A stretch of DNA of 14,181 nucleotides from Gammaproteobacteria bacterium (GCA_027076245.1 JALTKC010000374.1:1-14181); one strand, 5' to 3'. Counted from the first letter of the stretch, positions 1 through 8,172 are shown. Notes: generated by a model not told the origin, from the letters alone. Numbers and translations: made by a program.

Positions 1-2624
1 CGTTCAAACAGAAAACCCTGGATCAGATCACAGCCCTGTCGATACAGATACTGCAGCTGTTCCATGGTTTCCACCCCTTCGGCCACCACTTCCAGCTCCA
101 TACTATGAGCCAGGGTAATAATGGCACTGGTAATGGCCGCATCATCCTTGTTCTGTAAAATATCCCTGACAAAGGACTGATCAATTTTTAAGGTATCAAA
201 AGGCAGGCGCTTCAGATAATTCATAGAGGAATAGCCGGTACCAAAGTCATCAATAGATAACTTAACGCCTAATTCATGCAGTTCATGCAGGGTTTTTGCA
301 GTTTCTGAAATGTCCTTAATCAACAGGCCTTCGGTCACTTCCAGTTCCAGACAATTTGCGTTAATACCCGTCTGATTAATAATATCTTCGACCCGGCTGA
401 CAAAATCGCTTTGTTTAAACTGACGAATAGATAAATTAACCGCCACTCTCTGGGGTGCAAGGCCGGCTTGCTGACGAACCATTTCGTCCTTACAGGCCTG
501 TAATATAACCCACTCTCCGACTGGTGAAATCAGTCCGGTTTCTTCCAGAACCGGAATAAAAATATTAGGGGTAATATCTGAGAACTCCGGATGCGTCCAG
601 CGCAGCAGCACTTCTCTACTGATGACCTGCACACTCTTTAAATGCAGTTGAGGCTGATAATGCAGAAAGAACTCATTATTTTCCAGAGCCCGCCTTAATT
701 TGGATTCCAGAGACAGTCGTTCAAACTGCCCGGCATTGCCCTGTTCAGAATAAAAGCAGTAATTTTCACCGCCTTTGGCCTTGGCCTCATACATGGCCAT
801 ATCCGCTTTTTTCAGTAGCGTCTTATTATCGTCACCATCCACCGGAAATTGTGCAATACCAATACTGGCTGATACAAACAGTTCATTTTTGTTGATGATA
901 AAAGGCTGGGTCAGGGAATGAATTATTTTTTCGCAGATGGGAGAAATATCATCCCTGGAAGCCAGATCATTAAGAATAACAGCAAACTCATCACCTCCAA
1001 GACGAGCTACCGTATCACCTTCCCGTACACAACCATTTAAGCGCTCTGCTGCCTGACACAATAGTTGATCACCTACCTCATGCCCCAGGGTATCATTGAT
1101 CCGTTTGAAACGATCCAGATCAATAAACAGAATGGCAATTATACGCTTATGCCAGCTGACACGGGACATAGCCTGGTGGAGCCTGTCCTGAAACAGTAAG
1201 CGATTGGGCATCCCTGTCAGGTTATCATGGTGAGCAAGGTGCTTAAGCAGTTCCTGCGATTCCATACGTTCGGTAATATCTTTACCGGATGAGATGAAAT
1301 GCGTGATCTTCCCCATAATGTCCTTTTGCGGGGTAATTGTCTTTTCTTCATAATAAAGTGTACCGTCCTTACGACGATTAATAATGACATCACTGAAAAC
1401 ATCACCATTTAAAATACACTCCCATAAACGACGATAGAATTTTTTATTCTGAGCCTCTGACTTTAAAATACGAGGGGTTTGCCCCATAATTTCAGATTTT
1501 TTATAACCGGTTATTTCCTCAAAAGCCGAATTTACATATTCTATTCTGCCGTTAACATCGGTGATCATAATAGAATCGGCTGTCTGCTCTACTGCAAGAG
1601 ACAGCTTTTTCATTTCCTGATCAGCCAGATGACGATCGGTAATATCCTGAAAAGTACCAACAATTTTAACTGTCTGTCCTTCTGCTTCTACCACTTCACC
1701 CTGCTGTGAAACATAACGGATGGATTTATCCGGTAAAACAATGCGATGTTCAATACTAAAAAAGGGCCGTTTTTCCTTAATTGCCCTGTCATGTTCATAC
1801 TTTACAATATCACGATCTTCATTATGAACCCATTTAAGTAAGCTGTTATAAGTCAGCTCTGAAGTCTCTTTATCCAGATTAAAAATACTGAAAACCTGAT
1901 CCGAAAAAATCACTTTATTGCTGTCCAGTTCCCATTCCCAACTGCCTATCCTTGCCAGACGCTGTGCTTCCAGAAGACGGATTTCACTCTCCATTCTTTT
2001 TAAGGCTTCTTCTTTCAGCTTACGATTAGTTTGCCCAAGGGCCAGGGTTCGTTCATTAACCAGCTGCTCAAGTATTTCATTGGACATGGCCAGGGAGTGG
2101 ATAGTTTTAAGATCCTGATAGGAACGCAGGGCAACCACCAGGGCTGTATTTAGCTTAACGGCTGTAAGTTCAGATTTATCTTTATAGTCATTAATATCAT
2201 ACTGAGTAATAATTTCAGTTTCCGGAGCATGGCCCGGCTGCCCGGTACGCAAAATAATTCGAATAAAGCGGTTTTTTAATTCCTCCCGAATATAGCGGAC
2301 CGCTTCCAGTCCGGCCTGTTCGCTCTCCATAACCACATCAAGTAAAATAACGGCGGTATCGGGATGTTCTTCCAGCAACTGATATACATCCTGAGCGGAA
2401 TAGCCGCTGATAATATGAAGCCCACGCCCTTCATAGTTAAAGCCATTTAAAACCATGGCCGTAACATCATGGGTGGATTTATCATCATCAATCACCATAA
2501 CCTTCCATGGTAAGCGTGATTCTGCTTTTTTATCCCGACAGTCCTGTGTTGATTGTCCTTCAAAAAACTGCAGTTTATCAGACTTTAAATCTGGATTAAT
2601 TCTATTATCCGGAGAACTGTTCAT
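1..2624 (-). CDS. Response regulator with REC-PAS-PAS-GGDEF-EAL (c-di-GMP turnover), 3' end cut by window
   Basis: A cytoplasmic signalling protein predicted to make and/or degrade cyclic di-GMP under control of a partner histidine kinase. Reading the minus strand from the ATG at 2624 (an in-frame TAA lies two codons upstream) gives 874 codons to the window edge. The receiver domain (about 38-165) has the acidic pocket VIDDD, phosphoacceptor D96 in LLDVV and Lys150. Two PAS domains follow (about 220-330 and 335-455). The GGDEF domain (about 463-620) has an intact GGDEF at 543-547. The EAL domain starts near 640, and its signature reads EVL (E671) rather than EAL. The other phosphodiesterase residues are present: NLS, ELEVTE, the DDFGTG loop near 790, LKID, AEGVE and a terminal QGF. 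The break falls at QGFLFE, so only about 10-25 residues should be missing. Both catalytic halves look competent. No kinase gene is next to it, and no clear Shine-Dalgarno precedes the ATG. Confidence 0.93.
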   Translation of the reverse strand, partial: MNSSPDNRINPDLKSDKLQFFEGQSTQDCRDKKAESRLPWKVMVIDDDKSTHDVTAMVLNGFNYEGRGLHIISGYSAQDVYQLLEEHPDTAVILLDVVMESEQAGLEAVRYIREELKNRFIRIILRTGQPGHAPETEIITQYDINDYKDKSELTAVKLNTALVVALRSYQDLKTIHSLAMSNEILEQLVNERTLALGQTNRKLKEEALKRMESEIRLLEAQRLARIGSWEWELDSNKVIFSDQVFSIFNLDKETSELTYNSLLKWVHNEDRDIVKYEHDRAIKEKRPFFSIEHRIVLPDKSIRYVSQQGEVVEAEGQTVKIVGTFQDITDRHLADQEMKKLSLAVEQTADSIMITDVNGRIEYVNSAFEEITGYKKSEIMGQTPRILKSEAQNKKFYRRLWECILNGDVFSDVIINRRKDGTLYYEEKTITPQKDIMGKITHFISSGKDITERMESQELLKHLAHHDNLTGMPNRLLFQDRLHQAMSRVSWHKRIIAILFIDLDRFKRINDTLGHEVGDQLLCQAAERLNGCVREGDTVARLGGDEFAVILNDLASRDDISPICEKIIHSLTQPFIINKNELFVSASIGIAQFPVDGDDNKTLLKKADMAMYEAKAKGGENYCFYSEQGNAGQFERLSLESKLRRALENNEFFLHYQPQLHLKSVQVISREVLLRWTHPEFSDITPNIFIPVLEETGLISPVGEWVILQACKDEMVRQQAGLAPQRVAVNLSIRQFKQSDFVSRVEDIINQTGINANCLELEVTEGLLIKDISETAKTLHELHELGVKLSIDDFGTGYSSMNYLKRLPFDTLKIDQSFVRDILQNKDDAAITSAIITLAHSMELEVVAEGVETMEQLQYLYRQGCDLIQGFLFE

Positions 2625-2724
2625 TAATTATTATTATTCATTAATTATTGATTTTAAACATATTAAACAAATACCTTACTCAAGCATAGGTAATAATTTA
2701 CAATTTATCAATAAATTACAGGGT

Positions 2725-4980
2725 CTAACTGCAAGCCTGTTTTAAAATAGCCTTAAGGTTTGATAAATGATTAATATTCAGGGAGTTAAAGTTTTCTCCT
2801 GATTGTTTAAAATTCTTAAAATAAGCCTTTAACTGCTGTTCCATATTGTTTTTAGCTGCATCCGACAGAGTCCAGCCCAAAGGCAGAGGCCCTTTGTCTC
2901 CGCACAGCCCCACTTCCAGATACAAACCACCCAGATTCTGAGCATATTTTTTAATCTCATCACGGGCATAACTGCCTCGGGCACCTCGGGTATTAAGCAT
3001 AGTGGCCACAGGAGAATAAACTTCGTTCATAAATTCCTGCCTGGGGCAGTCATTTTCTGAGGGATTCTGAGAGTTTTCAGTATTGTCACAGGGTTGTTTC
3101 ACAGCCGGATCATTCGTAATAACCATCACTACCGGTATATACTTTTCAGAATTTTTAATATTTTTGTTGATGGATAATAAAATATTAAATGCTGTGGTCG
3201 CTCCAGAATTTTCAAAATAGCCACCATCAACCAGATGCCCCCATACCGGTTTTCCCGGTGGGTGCAGGCGACCTGCCGGACTGACATAAGTAAAACGGGC
3301 ACTATTATGCACCGCCGTACTGAGGCGTACATCTCGGCTTAAAACATCAAAGAAATCAACCGCATCAAAAAACTGCTGATGTTCGATAAGCAGATTGCTG
3401 CTGATCACCCGCTTACCGGTTTCAACCCAGGTAGAATTTAAAAAGAGATTGGGAATAGTGTATTTATCCTCATTTTTAATATTCCACAGTTCAAAAAAAT
3501 CATCTGCAAATAAGTTACTCTGCCTGTTTTGAGCAGGAAACACATTAGCCCAGGCGGCCTCCCAGGACTGTTCCAGCGCTCTGGAACGATCAAAAGAAGG
3601 CACCGGAATTGGTAAAAAACGCTGCACCAGATCAGGATAGAGCATAAAAGCCACCGCAGGGCTTAAAAAGTCATTCGCCAGTACGGCGCTGGTACACTCC
3701 CGGATGGAAGCTTCTGCAGTATCGTCAATCCCCTTTAAGCGGCATTTAAGCCCTTTATTGACGGCATTAGGAGTGAATGCCTCCTGCTGAATCTGCTCAT
3801 GCAGTGCTGCAGCAAATACAGCCGACCCCAGGCTGCCGCCGGAAACACCGCTAAGAGCCAGAACATGCCTGGAAAAATCAGTATTGCTGTCCTGAAACTC
3901 AGAAAGAACCAGTGCAGTCCAGTAAGCCGCCCTGATCCCGCCGCCTTCAGCCGCAATAATAAAATAAGGGATTTTCTGTTCACTTTCCTGATTAAGCCCG
4001 CTTAACCACTCTTTAAAATAGTTATCCAGCCCTGTCCGACCGGCAAATTGCTGTTTTTCCAGGTAGCGGATATCATGATTATTATTCCAGAGGCTAAACC
4101 CCATTGCCGCAATAATCAATAAAGAGATCACAGGAAAACTGTATCTGCTGCCTGCATAAACCAGGACACTGCCAAAACACACCCAGCTTGCAGCCGCGGC
4201 CAGAAAAATAGCTGCCGTTCCCAGCACTACGGCAGAATTGGGCAAAGCAGTAAATAAAACAAACAGAATAATACTCACAGCCGCCAGAGTACCCAGCATA
4301 ATCCAGGTTAAAACCGGAACATCAGACAAAGTCGTATAACTGGCGCCATAAGCCTGCTCGGAAGACGGTTCATTAAAATCATGAGCCAGACTTTTCAACC
4401 AGGACTTTTGTTCCAGTAACTTTGCACTGGCCTGTCCCAGCAGCTTTTTCATCCACTGCCGCCGCTTAGCGGTCAGATGAAGAAACAGTCCTGAAAATAC
4501 AACACAGGCAGCCGTAAAATATAACCAGTCATCAGAACCGGCACTGTTTGACTGACCTGTTCCTGTTTTATAAAAAGCATAAGCAGTAAGCAGAAAAGCC
4601 AGACTACCCAAAATCCGGGGCAGATACTGGCGGATCCGGATACGGCGCTGTTTCTGTTGCTCACTTAAAGGATGGCAGTCTGCCGTGTACTGATCATGCT
4701 TATCAAAATTAAACCGGAGCATAACCCTGGCCCAGTACCAGGTATTAACCGCCCATAAAAATAAGGTCAGGTAAAACCAGAAAACCTGTGAATAAGAGGT
4801 GTTTTCCTGCTCAGTCAGTGCCCGTAAAACATCCTGCCCCTGATCGGCAAGGATAAAAAAGGCCAGTATGGCAATTAAAAGAATAATACTGAAACGACAT
4901 GGCCTGATGATCTGGCTGGTATCCTTAATAACTTCCCAGATACCATCCATTTTGCCAAAGACTGACTTTTTTGTATTCAT
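2725..4980 (-). CDS. Patatin-like phospholipase with multi-pass N-terminal membrane domain
   Basis: Predicted membrane-anchored lipid acyl hydrolase with a Ser-Asp dyad. The first 300 or so residues hold about seven hydrophobic segments (near 31-45, 66-82, 122-138, 151-170, 224-244, 250-276 and 281-297). The patatin domain then begins at IIAAEGGGIRAAYW (oxyanion loop GGGIR at 346-350). The nucleophile elbow GVSGG places Ser380, and VDGGYFENSG places the catalytic Asp585 in the DGG motif, so the full dyad is present. The ATG at 4980 has GGGA about nine bases upstream. The gene lies 100 bp upstream of the c-di-GMP response regulator on the same strand and diverges from the GNAT gene. The substrate cannot be read from the sequence. 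The domain family is secure; a phospholipase A role is inferred from patatin relatives. Confidence 0.9.
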   Translation of the reverse strand: MNTKKSVFGKMDGIWEVIKDTSQIIRPCRFSIILLIAILAFFILADQGQDVLRALTEQENTSYSQVFWFYLTLFLWAVNTWYWARVMLRFNFDKHDQYTADCHPLSEQQKQRRIRIRQYLPRILGSLAFLLTAYAFYKTGTGQSNSAGSDDWLYFTAACVVFSGLFLHLTAKRRQWMKKLLGQASAKLLEQKSWLKSLAHDFNEPSSEQAYGASYTTLSDVPVLTWIMLGTLAAVSIILFVLFTALPNSAVVLGTAAIFLAAAASWVCFGSVLVYAGSRYSFPVISLLIIAAMGFSLWNNNHDIRYLEKQQFAGRTGLDNYFKEWLSGLNQESEQKIPYFIIAAEGGGIRAAYWTALVLSEFQDSNTDFSRHVLALSGVSGGSLGSAVFAAALHEQIQQEAFTPNAVNKGLKCRLKGIDDTAEASIRECTSAVLANDFLSPAVAFMLYPDLVQRFLPIPVPSFDRSRALEQSWEAAWANVFPAQNRQSNLFADDFFELWNIKNEDKYTIPNLFLNSTWVETGKRVISSNLLIEHQQFFDAVDFFDVLSRDVRLSTAVHNSARFTYVSPAGRLHPPGKPVWGHLVDGGYFENSGATTAFNILLSINKNIKNSEKYIPVVMVITNDPAVKQPCDNTENSQNPSENDCPRQEFMNEVYSPVATMLNTRGARGSYARDEIKKYAQNLGGLYLEVGLCGDKGPLPLGWTLSDAAKNNMEQQLKAYFKNFKQSGENFNSLNINHLSNLKAILKQACS

Positions 4981-5030
4981 TAGCGAAATTCCCTGTACGA
5001 TTACGATGATGCATGAATGTTCCTGATGTT

Positions 5031-5036
5031 ATTATA
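5031..5036 (-). promoter_or_regulatory. Possible -10 element for the patatin gene
   Basis: On the minus strand this is a perfect TATAAT, about 50 bp before the lipase ATG. No convincing -35 hexamer sits 16-18 bp upstream, so this is a weak call that rests on the -10 alone and on its position in a divergent intergenic gap. Confidence 0.3.
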
Positions 5037-5051
5037 CAGAAATTATGCAGT

Positions 5052-5080
5052 TTGATATTTTGAATTTTCACACACATAAT
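5052..5080 (+). promoter_or_regulatory. Sigma70-type promoter for the GNAT gene
   Basis: TTGATA (5052-5057), a 17-bp spacer and CATAAT (5075-5080) match the sigma70 consensus at 5/6 in each hexamer. The predicted transcript would start near 5087, leaving about 32 bases before the ATG at 5119. Confidence 0.6.
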
Positions 5081-5118
5081 CAGATCTTAAACTCCTAAAC
5101 CCGGCATTATATTGTGTT

Positions 5119-5619
5119 ATGAAAATCACCTTCCTGAAAGTACAGGATAAAAAACAGATAACGACTATTACAGCACTGGCAAGAGTAATCTGGCAGGAAG
5201 CCTTTACCCCAATTATTGGTTCTGCCCAGGTAGAATATATGCTGGAAAAGTTTCAGTCCGTGGACAGCATCAGCCGGCAAATAAGTCATGACGACTATCA
5301 ATATTACCAGCTTAATCAAGCCACCCTGCCAATCGGCTATATCAGCTTTAAAATCCATAATAATGAGCTGTTTCTCAGTAAATTTTATATTCTTTCGAAA
5401 TACCGCAAGCAGGGATTTGGCAAACAGACGATTAAATTTATTGAGCAGCAAGCAATTAAGGCCAGTACCAGACAAATCACCCTGACTGTCAACAAATACA
5501 ATACCAATGCCATTAAAGCCTACCTGAAAATGGGCTTTATCAATAAAGGTGCAATAATCAAAGATATCGGCGGAGGCTTTATTATGGATGATTACAGGAT
5601 GGTCAAAAATATTGGCTGA
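5119..5619 (+). CDS. GNAT family N-acetyltransferase
   Basis: A 166-residue protein of the normal single-domain GNAT length, predicted to transfer an acetyl group from acetyl-CoA to an amine. The acetyl-CoA-binding motif A is visible as YRKQGFGKQ at 95-103, following a beta strand (LFLSKFYIL), and fits the R/Q-x-x-G-x-G/A pattern. Motif B follows as NKYNTNAIKAYLKMGF, a typical GNAT ending to the fold. The N-terminal part with IIGSAQVEYMLEKF resembles small bacterial GNATs of unknown substrate. A consensus-like promoter lies directly upstream, but no clear Shine-Dalgarno precedes the ATG. It stands alone between the divergent lipase gene and the tRNA cluster. The substrate is unknown. Confidence 0.88.
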   Translation: MKITFLKVQDKKQITTITALARVIWQEAFTPIIGSAQVEYMLEKFQSVDSISRQISHDDYQYYQLNQATLPIGYISFKIHNNELFLSKFYILSKYRKQGFGKQTIKFIEQQAIKASTRQITLTVNKYNTNAIKAYLKMGFINKGAIIKDIGGGFIMDDYRMVKNIG

Positions 5620-5649
5620 TTACCACTTTAAAATCCTGAAAAAAAACCA

Positions 5650-5677
5650 TTGACATAAACTCTACACACGTTAAAAT
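5650..5677 (+). promoter_or_regulatory. Promoter of the tRNA cluster
   Basis: A perfect -35 TTGACA (5650-5655), a 16-bp spacer and TAAAAT (5672-5677) sit about 19 bp before the first tRNA. The sequence just after the -10 (ACACGCC) is fairly GC-rich, as in stable-RNA promoters under stringent control; that regulatory reading is inference. Confidence 0.7.
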
Positions 5678-5695
5678 ACACGCCATCGAAAAAAA

Positions 5696-5771
<76 letters not shown>

Positions 5772-5850
5772 ATCGATTTCAGGCCTTTATATCAAAGGCA
5801 ATCAAACTCCACTTTTTTACTAAAAAAACCGTACCTAAGTGAGTTTTTGT

Positions 5851-5924
5851 GGCTGGATGGCAGAATGGCTATGCAGCGGATTGCAAATCCGTGGATCTCG
5901 GTTCGACTCCGGGTCCAGCCTCCA
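5851..5924 (+). tRNA. cysT: tRNA-Cys (GCA)
   Basis: A 74-base cloverleaf with encoded CCA. Acceptor arms GGCTGGA and TCCAGCC pair. The anticodon loop TTGCAAA gives GCA, flanked by the GGAT/ATCC stem, and the T loop is TTCGACT. Second gene of the cluster, as in E. coli. Confidence 0.97.
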
Positions 5925-5965
5925 TTTTTACTTCTCTTCAAAGAGACAGTACCAAAAAAAATGTT

Positions 5966-6041
<76 letters not shown>

Positions 6042-6054
6042 AACACACCTGTTA

Positions 6055-6141
6055 GCCCAGGTGGCGAAATTGGTAGACGCAAGGGACTTAAAATCCCTCG
6101 GTAGCAATACCGTGCCGGTTCGATTCCGGCCCTGGGCACCA
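6055..6141 (+). tRNA. leuZ: tRNA-Leu (UAA)
   Basis: An 87-base class II tRNA with a long variable arm. Acceptor arms GCCCAGG and CCTGGGC pair, the anticodon loop CTTAAAA gives UAA, the T loop is TTCGATT, and CCA is encoded. It is last in the cluster and starts 13 bp after tRNA-Gly. No clear intrinsic terminator follows. An integrase-like stub begins 124 bp downstream, so its 3' end may have served as an attachment site. Confidence 0.97.
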
Positions 6142-6265
6142 TTTAAATTACTGATCTATATAATAATTAGGCGTTTTAACTTAGTTTCAGACTGCTATCT
6201 TTACTAACTAAAACCACAAACGGCCGCACCGCCGCCACAGTGATAAAACCTATAAGATTATTAAA

Positions 6266-6316
6266 ATGGCTGCAATAGTTAAGAGACCGACCGGAAAATA
6301 CCAGGTTCAGATCTGA
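6266..6316 (+). pseudogene. Truncated N-terminus of a phage-type tyrosine integrase
   Basis: Sixteen codons from an ATG read MAAIVKRPTGKYQVQI and then TGA. The pattern of a short leader, a basic KR, GK-(W/Y)-Q and an alternating strand is how many phage and island integrases begin, normally continuing with an arginine-rich strand. Here homology stops at the TGA, which overlaps the 3' end of the convergent hipA gene. The position just past tRNA-Leu is where an integrase gene is expected in a tRNA-borne element. The stretch is too short for a firm family call, and a chance reading frame remains possible. Confidence 0.42.
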
Positions 6317-7563
6317 AGTACCTTTGAGACATTCTCAAAGTCTTTATCTGAAACATTGCACTGTTGTGCCCATTTATGCCATTGCTCAATGGCTGAAATA
6401 ACTTCATCGGCAATGTTTTTAACCCCTGTTTTAGGTAAACCAAATATTTTTCCATGGTTACTTACTTCACTGGGTCTTGGTGGTACAGGACTGTATTGAT
6501 AGCCAGCAACAGAATAAGCCCCCATCACAAGTGAAGGCACAAGATCGTAGGCAGGAGCCAGGCAATAACCCTCCCCATTATGAATCAAACTGAAGTTTCG
6601 TTCATGATCATCAGTATTATTTATGGCACGATTAAATAACATCATTCGTAAGAGCTGACTTAAATCGGCTTCAACATCTATGGAATAATATCGGATAATA
6701 TCGGCGATATCATCGTAACGAAAAACCCCTCCCCGGTCGCGTTGTGTGTCAGGATTTTTAAGAAGCGTATTAATGGTTATTAAATGCTGCCTGGTTAACA
6801 GTGATTTTGTTTGTAATACATCAAATCGTTCAATTAACAACATATCCCGGCCATTGACACCAGAACGGGTAATCCCCTGACTGACTTTCAGACCTGCACC
6901 TTCAGCCATTTGCAAACAGGCCTGTTCAACCCTGGCATTATTATAAGGGTCAAGACTTCTTCGGTTAAATTTGGCAAGATAAGGGGTATTATTATCATGA
7001 ATTAAAGCTTTAGGACGAGCACCGCCAACACCTGTTCCGGCATTGGACAAATAGAGTAAACTGACTTCATCAATATGTTCAGAAAAAGAATCCGTACTAT
7101 CAATAAACTGAGCGGCCTGTTCCGCCCGGTTAATGAATTGAATATCACAGCCCATAGTATAATCCGGATCCTCACCCGGCAGTGTCCATTGAATGGCACC
7201 AATTCGACTATTACTTAATAGTGATAACATATCAATCGCACTATGTGTGTCCAGTTTACGCTGATCACGATAGAACGCCAGTTGAGCAAGGACTTTCCGT
7301 CCCCAGGCATCGGGCAGATAATCATCGAGAATGCCGGGCATACCTCCGGCGCATTGTAAATTGAATTCATTAGTGGTTAATGGCAACTGGACGGGATCAA
7401 GAGCAAAGGCCGCAGGATGTCCTCGGTAAGCCTCCGTATAACGAAAGCCCATATTGGTCAGATGGCCGGATGATTCAAGAAGAACCGCTTCCGCAGCTTT
7501 AATAATACCCGTGTTCTGCGTATTGAGATACAGGTCGTATCGTTGTTTACTTGTTTTAGTCAT
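6307..7563 (-). CDS. hipA: HipA-family serine/threonine kinase toxin
   Basis: Toxin kinase of a type II HipBA module. In E. coli, HipA phosphorylates glutamyl-tRNA synthetase and causes growth arrest and persistence; the target here is not known. From the ATG at 7563 it has 418 residues, close to the E. coli size (440). Visible are the glycine-rich phosphate loop GVGGARPKAL (about 178-187), the candidate ATP-binding lysine in YLAKF (K198), LLIERFD, the catalytic loop NNTDDHERNF (about 315-324) and the metal-binding APAYDLVPS (D340), so the kinase looks intact. Its start overlaps the hipB stop by 8 bp (ATGACTAA), indicating translational coupling. A TTG one codon earlier has better spacing to AGGA and is an alternative start. 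The 3' end runs into the integrase stub. Confidence 0.93.
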   Translation of the reverse strand: MTKTSKQRYDLYLNTQNTGIIKAAEAVLLESSGHLTNMGFRYTEAYRGHPAAFALDPVQLPLTTNEFNLQCAGGMPGILDDYLPDAWGRKVLAQLAFYRDQRKLDTHSAIDMLSLLSNSRIGAIQWTLPGEDPDYTMGCDIQFINRAEQAAQFIDSTDSFSEHIDEVSLLYLSNAGTGVGGARPKALIHDNNTPYLAKFNRRSLDPYNNARVEQACLQMAEGAGLKVSQGITRSGVNGRDMLLIERFDVLQTKSLLTRQHLITINTLLKNPDTQRDRGGVFRYDDIADIIRYYSIDVEADLSQLLRMMLFNRAINNTDDHERNFSLIHNGEGYCLAPAYDLVPSLVMGAYSVAGYQYSPVPPRPSEVSNHGKIFGLPKTGVKNIADEVISAIEQWHKWAQQCNVSDKDFENVSKVLQI

Positions 7564-7801
7564 CAAACAAGCTGTCCTGCATCAAAAACAGCTGAGAGAA
7601 ACCCGCTTCCAGCCCCAGTATTTTTGCTGCCTGATAATAATGTTTTAAACTAACAGACAAATCACCTTTTTCCATTTTCTGGTAGGTGGCACGGCTAATA
7701 CCAATGCGCAATGCAAAAACCTTCATATTATCATTGGGAAAGCGCTTCTTTCGGGCTTTTTGTAAATTTTTTCCGATCTGGGGCAAGTTATTGTGTACCA
7801 T
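7556..7801 (-). CDS. hipB: HipB-like Xre/Cro HTH antitoxin
   Basis: DNA-binding antitoxin and autorepressor of the HipBA pair, 81 residues from the ATG at 7801. The helix-turn-helix is visible from IGKNLQKAR through VFALRIGISRATYQKMEKGD, a typical Xre pattern, followed by a helix ending in LFLMQDSLFDD. An in-frame TTG at 7840 would add 13 residues, but it is the first half of a perfect -35 box TTGACA and lies in the operator array, so I choose the ATG. It comes first in the operon and overlaps hipA by 8 bp, the usual antitoxin-first order. No Shine-Dalgarno is visible before the ATG. Regulation is probably by its own binding to the repeats upstream. Confidence 0.88.
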   Translation of the reverse strand: MVHNNLPQIGKNLQKARKKRFPNDNMKVFALRIGISRATYQKMEKGDLSVSLKHYYQAAKILGLEAGFSQLFLMQDSLFDD

Positions 7802-7851
7802 AATATTGGTATTTTGTACCAATATTATGAATAATGTCAAATATTATGGTA
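7796..7851. promoter_or_regulatory. HipB-type operator array (three related sites)
   Basis: Three copies of a near-palindrome with consensus TACCAATATTATGGTA lie in tandem. O1 (7796-7811) is the exact reverse complement of the consensus. O2 (7817-7832) matches through TACCAATATTATG. O3 (7836-7851) matches through AATATTATGGTA. O1 and O2 together form a perfect 13-bp inverted repeat (7799-7811 and 7817-7829) around a 5-bp loop. The TACC-N8-GGTA layout parallels the known E. coli HipB operator TATCC-N8-GGATA. The array spans the promoter and the hipB start codon. Confidence 0.8.
7813..7840 (-). promoter_or_regulatory. hipBA promoter within the operators
   Basis: On the minus strand a perfect TTGACA (7840-7835) is followed after 16 bp by TACAAA (7818-7813, 4/6). 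Start of transcription would fall near 7806, only a few bases before the hipB ATG at 7801, so the message could be almost leaderless. The -35 lies in O3 and the spacer covers O2, so bound HipB should block polymerase. Confidence 0.5.
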
Positions 7852-7860
7852 CGAATATTT

Positions 7861-8172
7861 TTCCTACTCCTTTCCTGACTCGATTTTATATATTTCCTTT
7901 AACGGATCTTCCAGCTCAGGACAGAGCTGTGATATTATCTTCAGCACCGGGAACTTTTTTGCTTTTCAATTTACTCAAATTCCGGCAGTCATCCTGCAAT
8001 CCCATATTACTCATTCCTTTTTTAAGGCGCTGCATGGATGCATCCAGGGTGGATTTATATTAATATTGCAGGACAACAAAATATTGGTGTAATCAAATTT
8101 GATAGCACATCAGGCTTTAGCTGATTGTGCGATCACTCAACGTGTTATTACAACTATAAACAGGAAAATATA
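7861..8172. other. 312-bp gene-free gap with possible coding debris
   Basis: No complete gene is recognised. On the minus strand, two adjacent frames are open in turn. One runs from about 8060 and includes STLDASMQRLKKGM. The other, shifted by one frame, reaches a TAG at 7864-7866 with FPVLKIISQLCPELEDPLKE. Joined, they would read as one small protein broken by a frameshift, but I recognise no family. An imperfect inverted repeat (GCACA-TCAG with CTGA-TTGTGC) lies at 8105-8130 just before the next gene. It lacks a T-run, so it is not a standard terminator. Confidence 0.4.

Noticed and set aside
7796..7851. Repeated near-palindromes considered as a small CRISPR array.
   Set aside because: The units are 16 bp with spacers of 4-5 bp and sit over a promoter; this is an operator layout and no cas gene is present.
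8105..8130. Inverted repeat before the 212-residue gene, considered as an intrinsic terminator.
   Set aside because: The stem is imperfect and there is no T-run on either side; at most it is an operator or leader hairpin.
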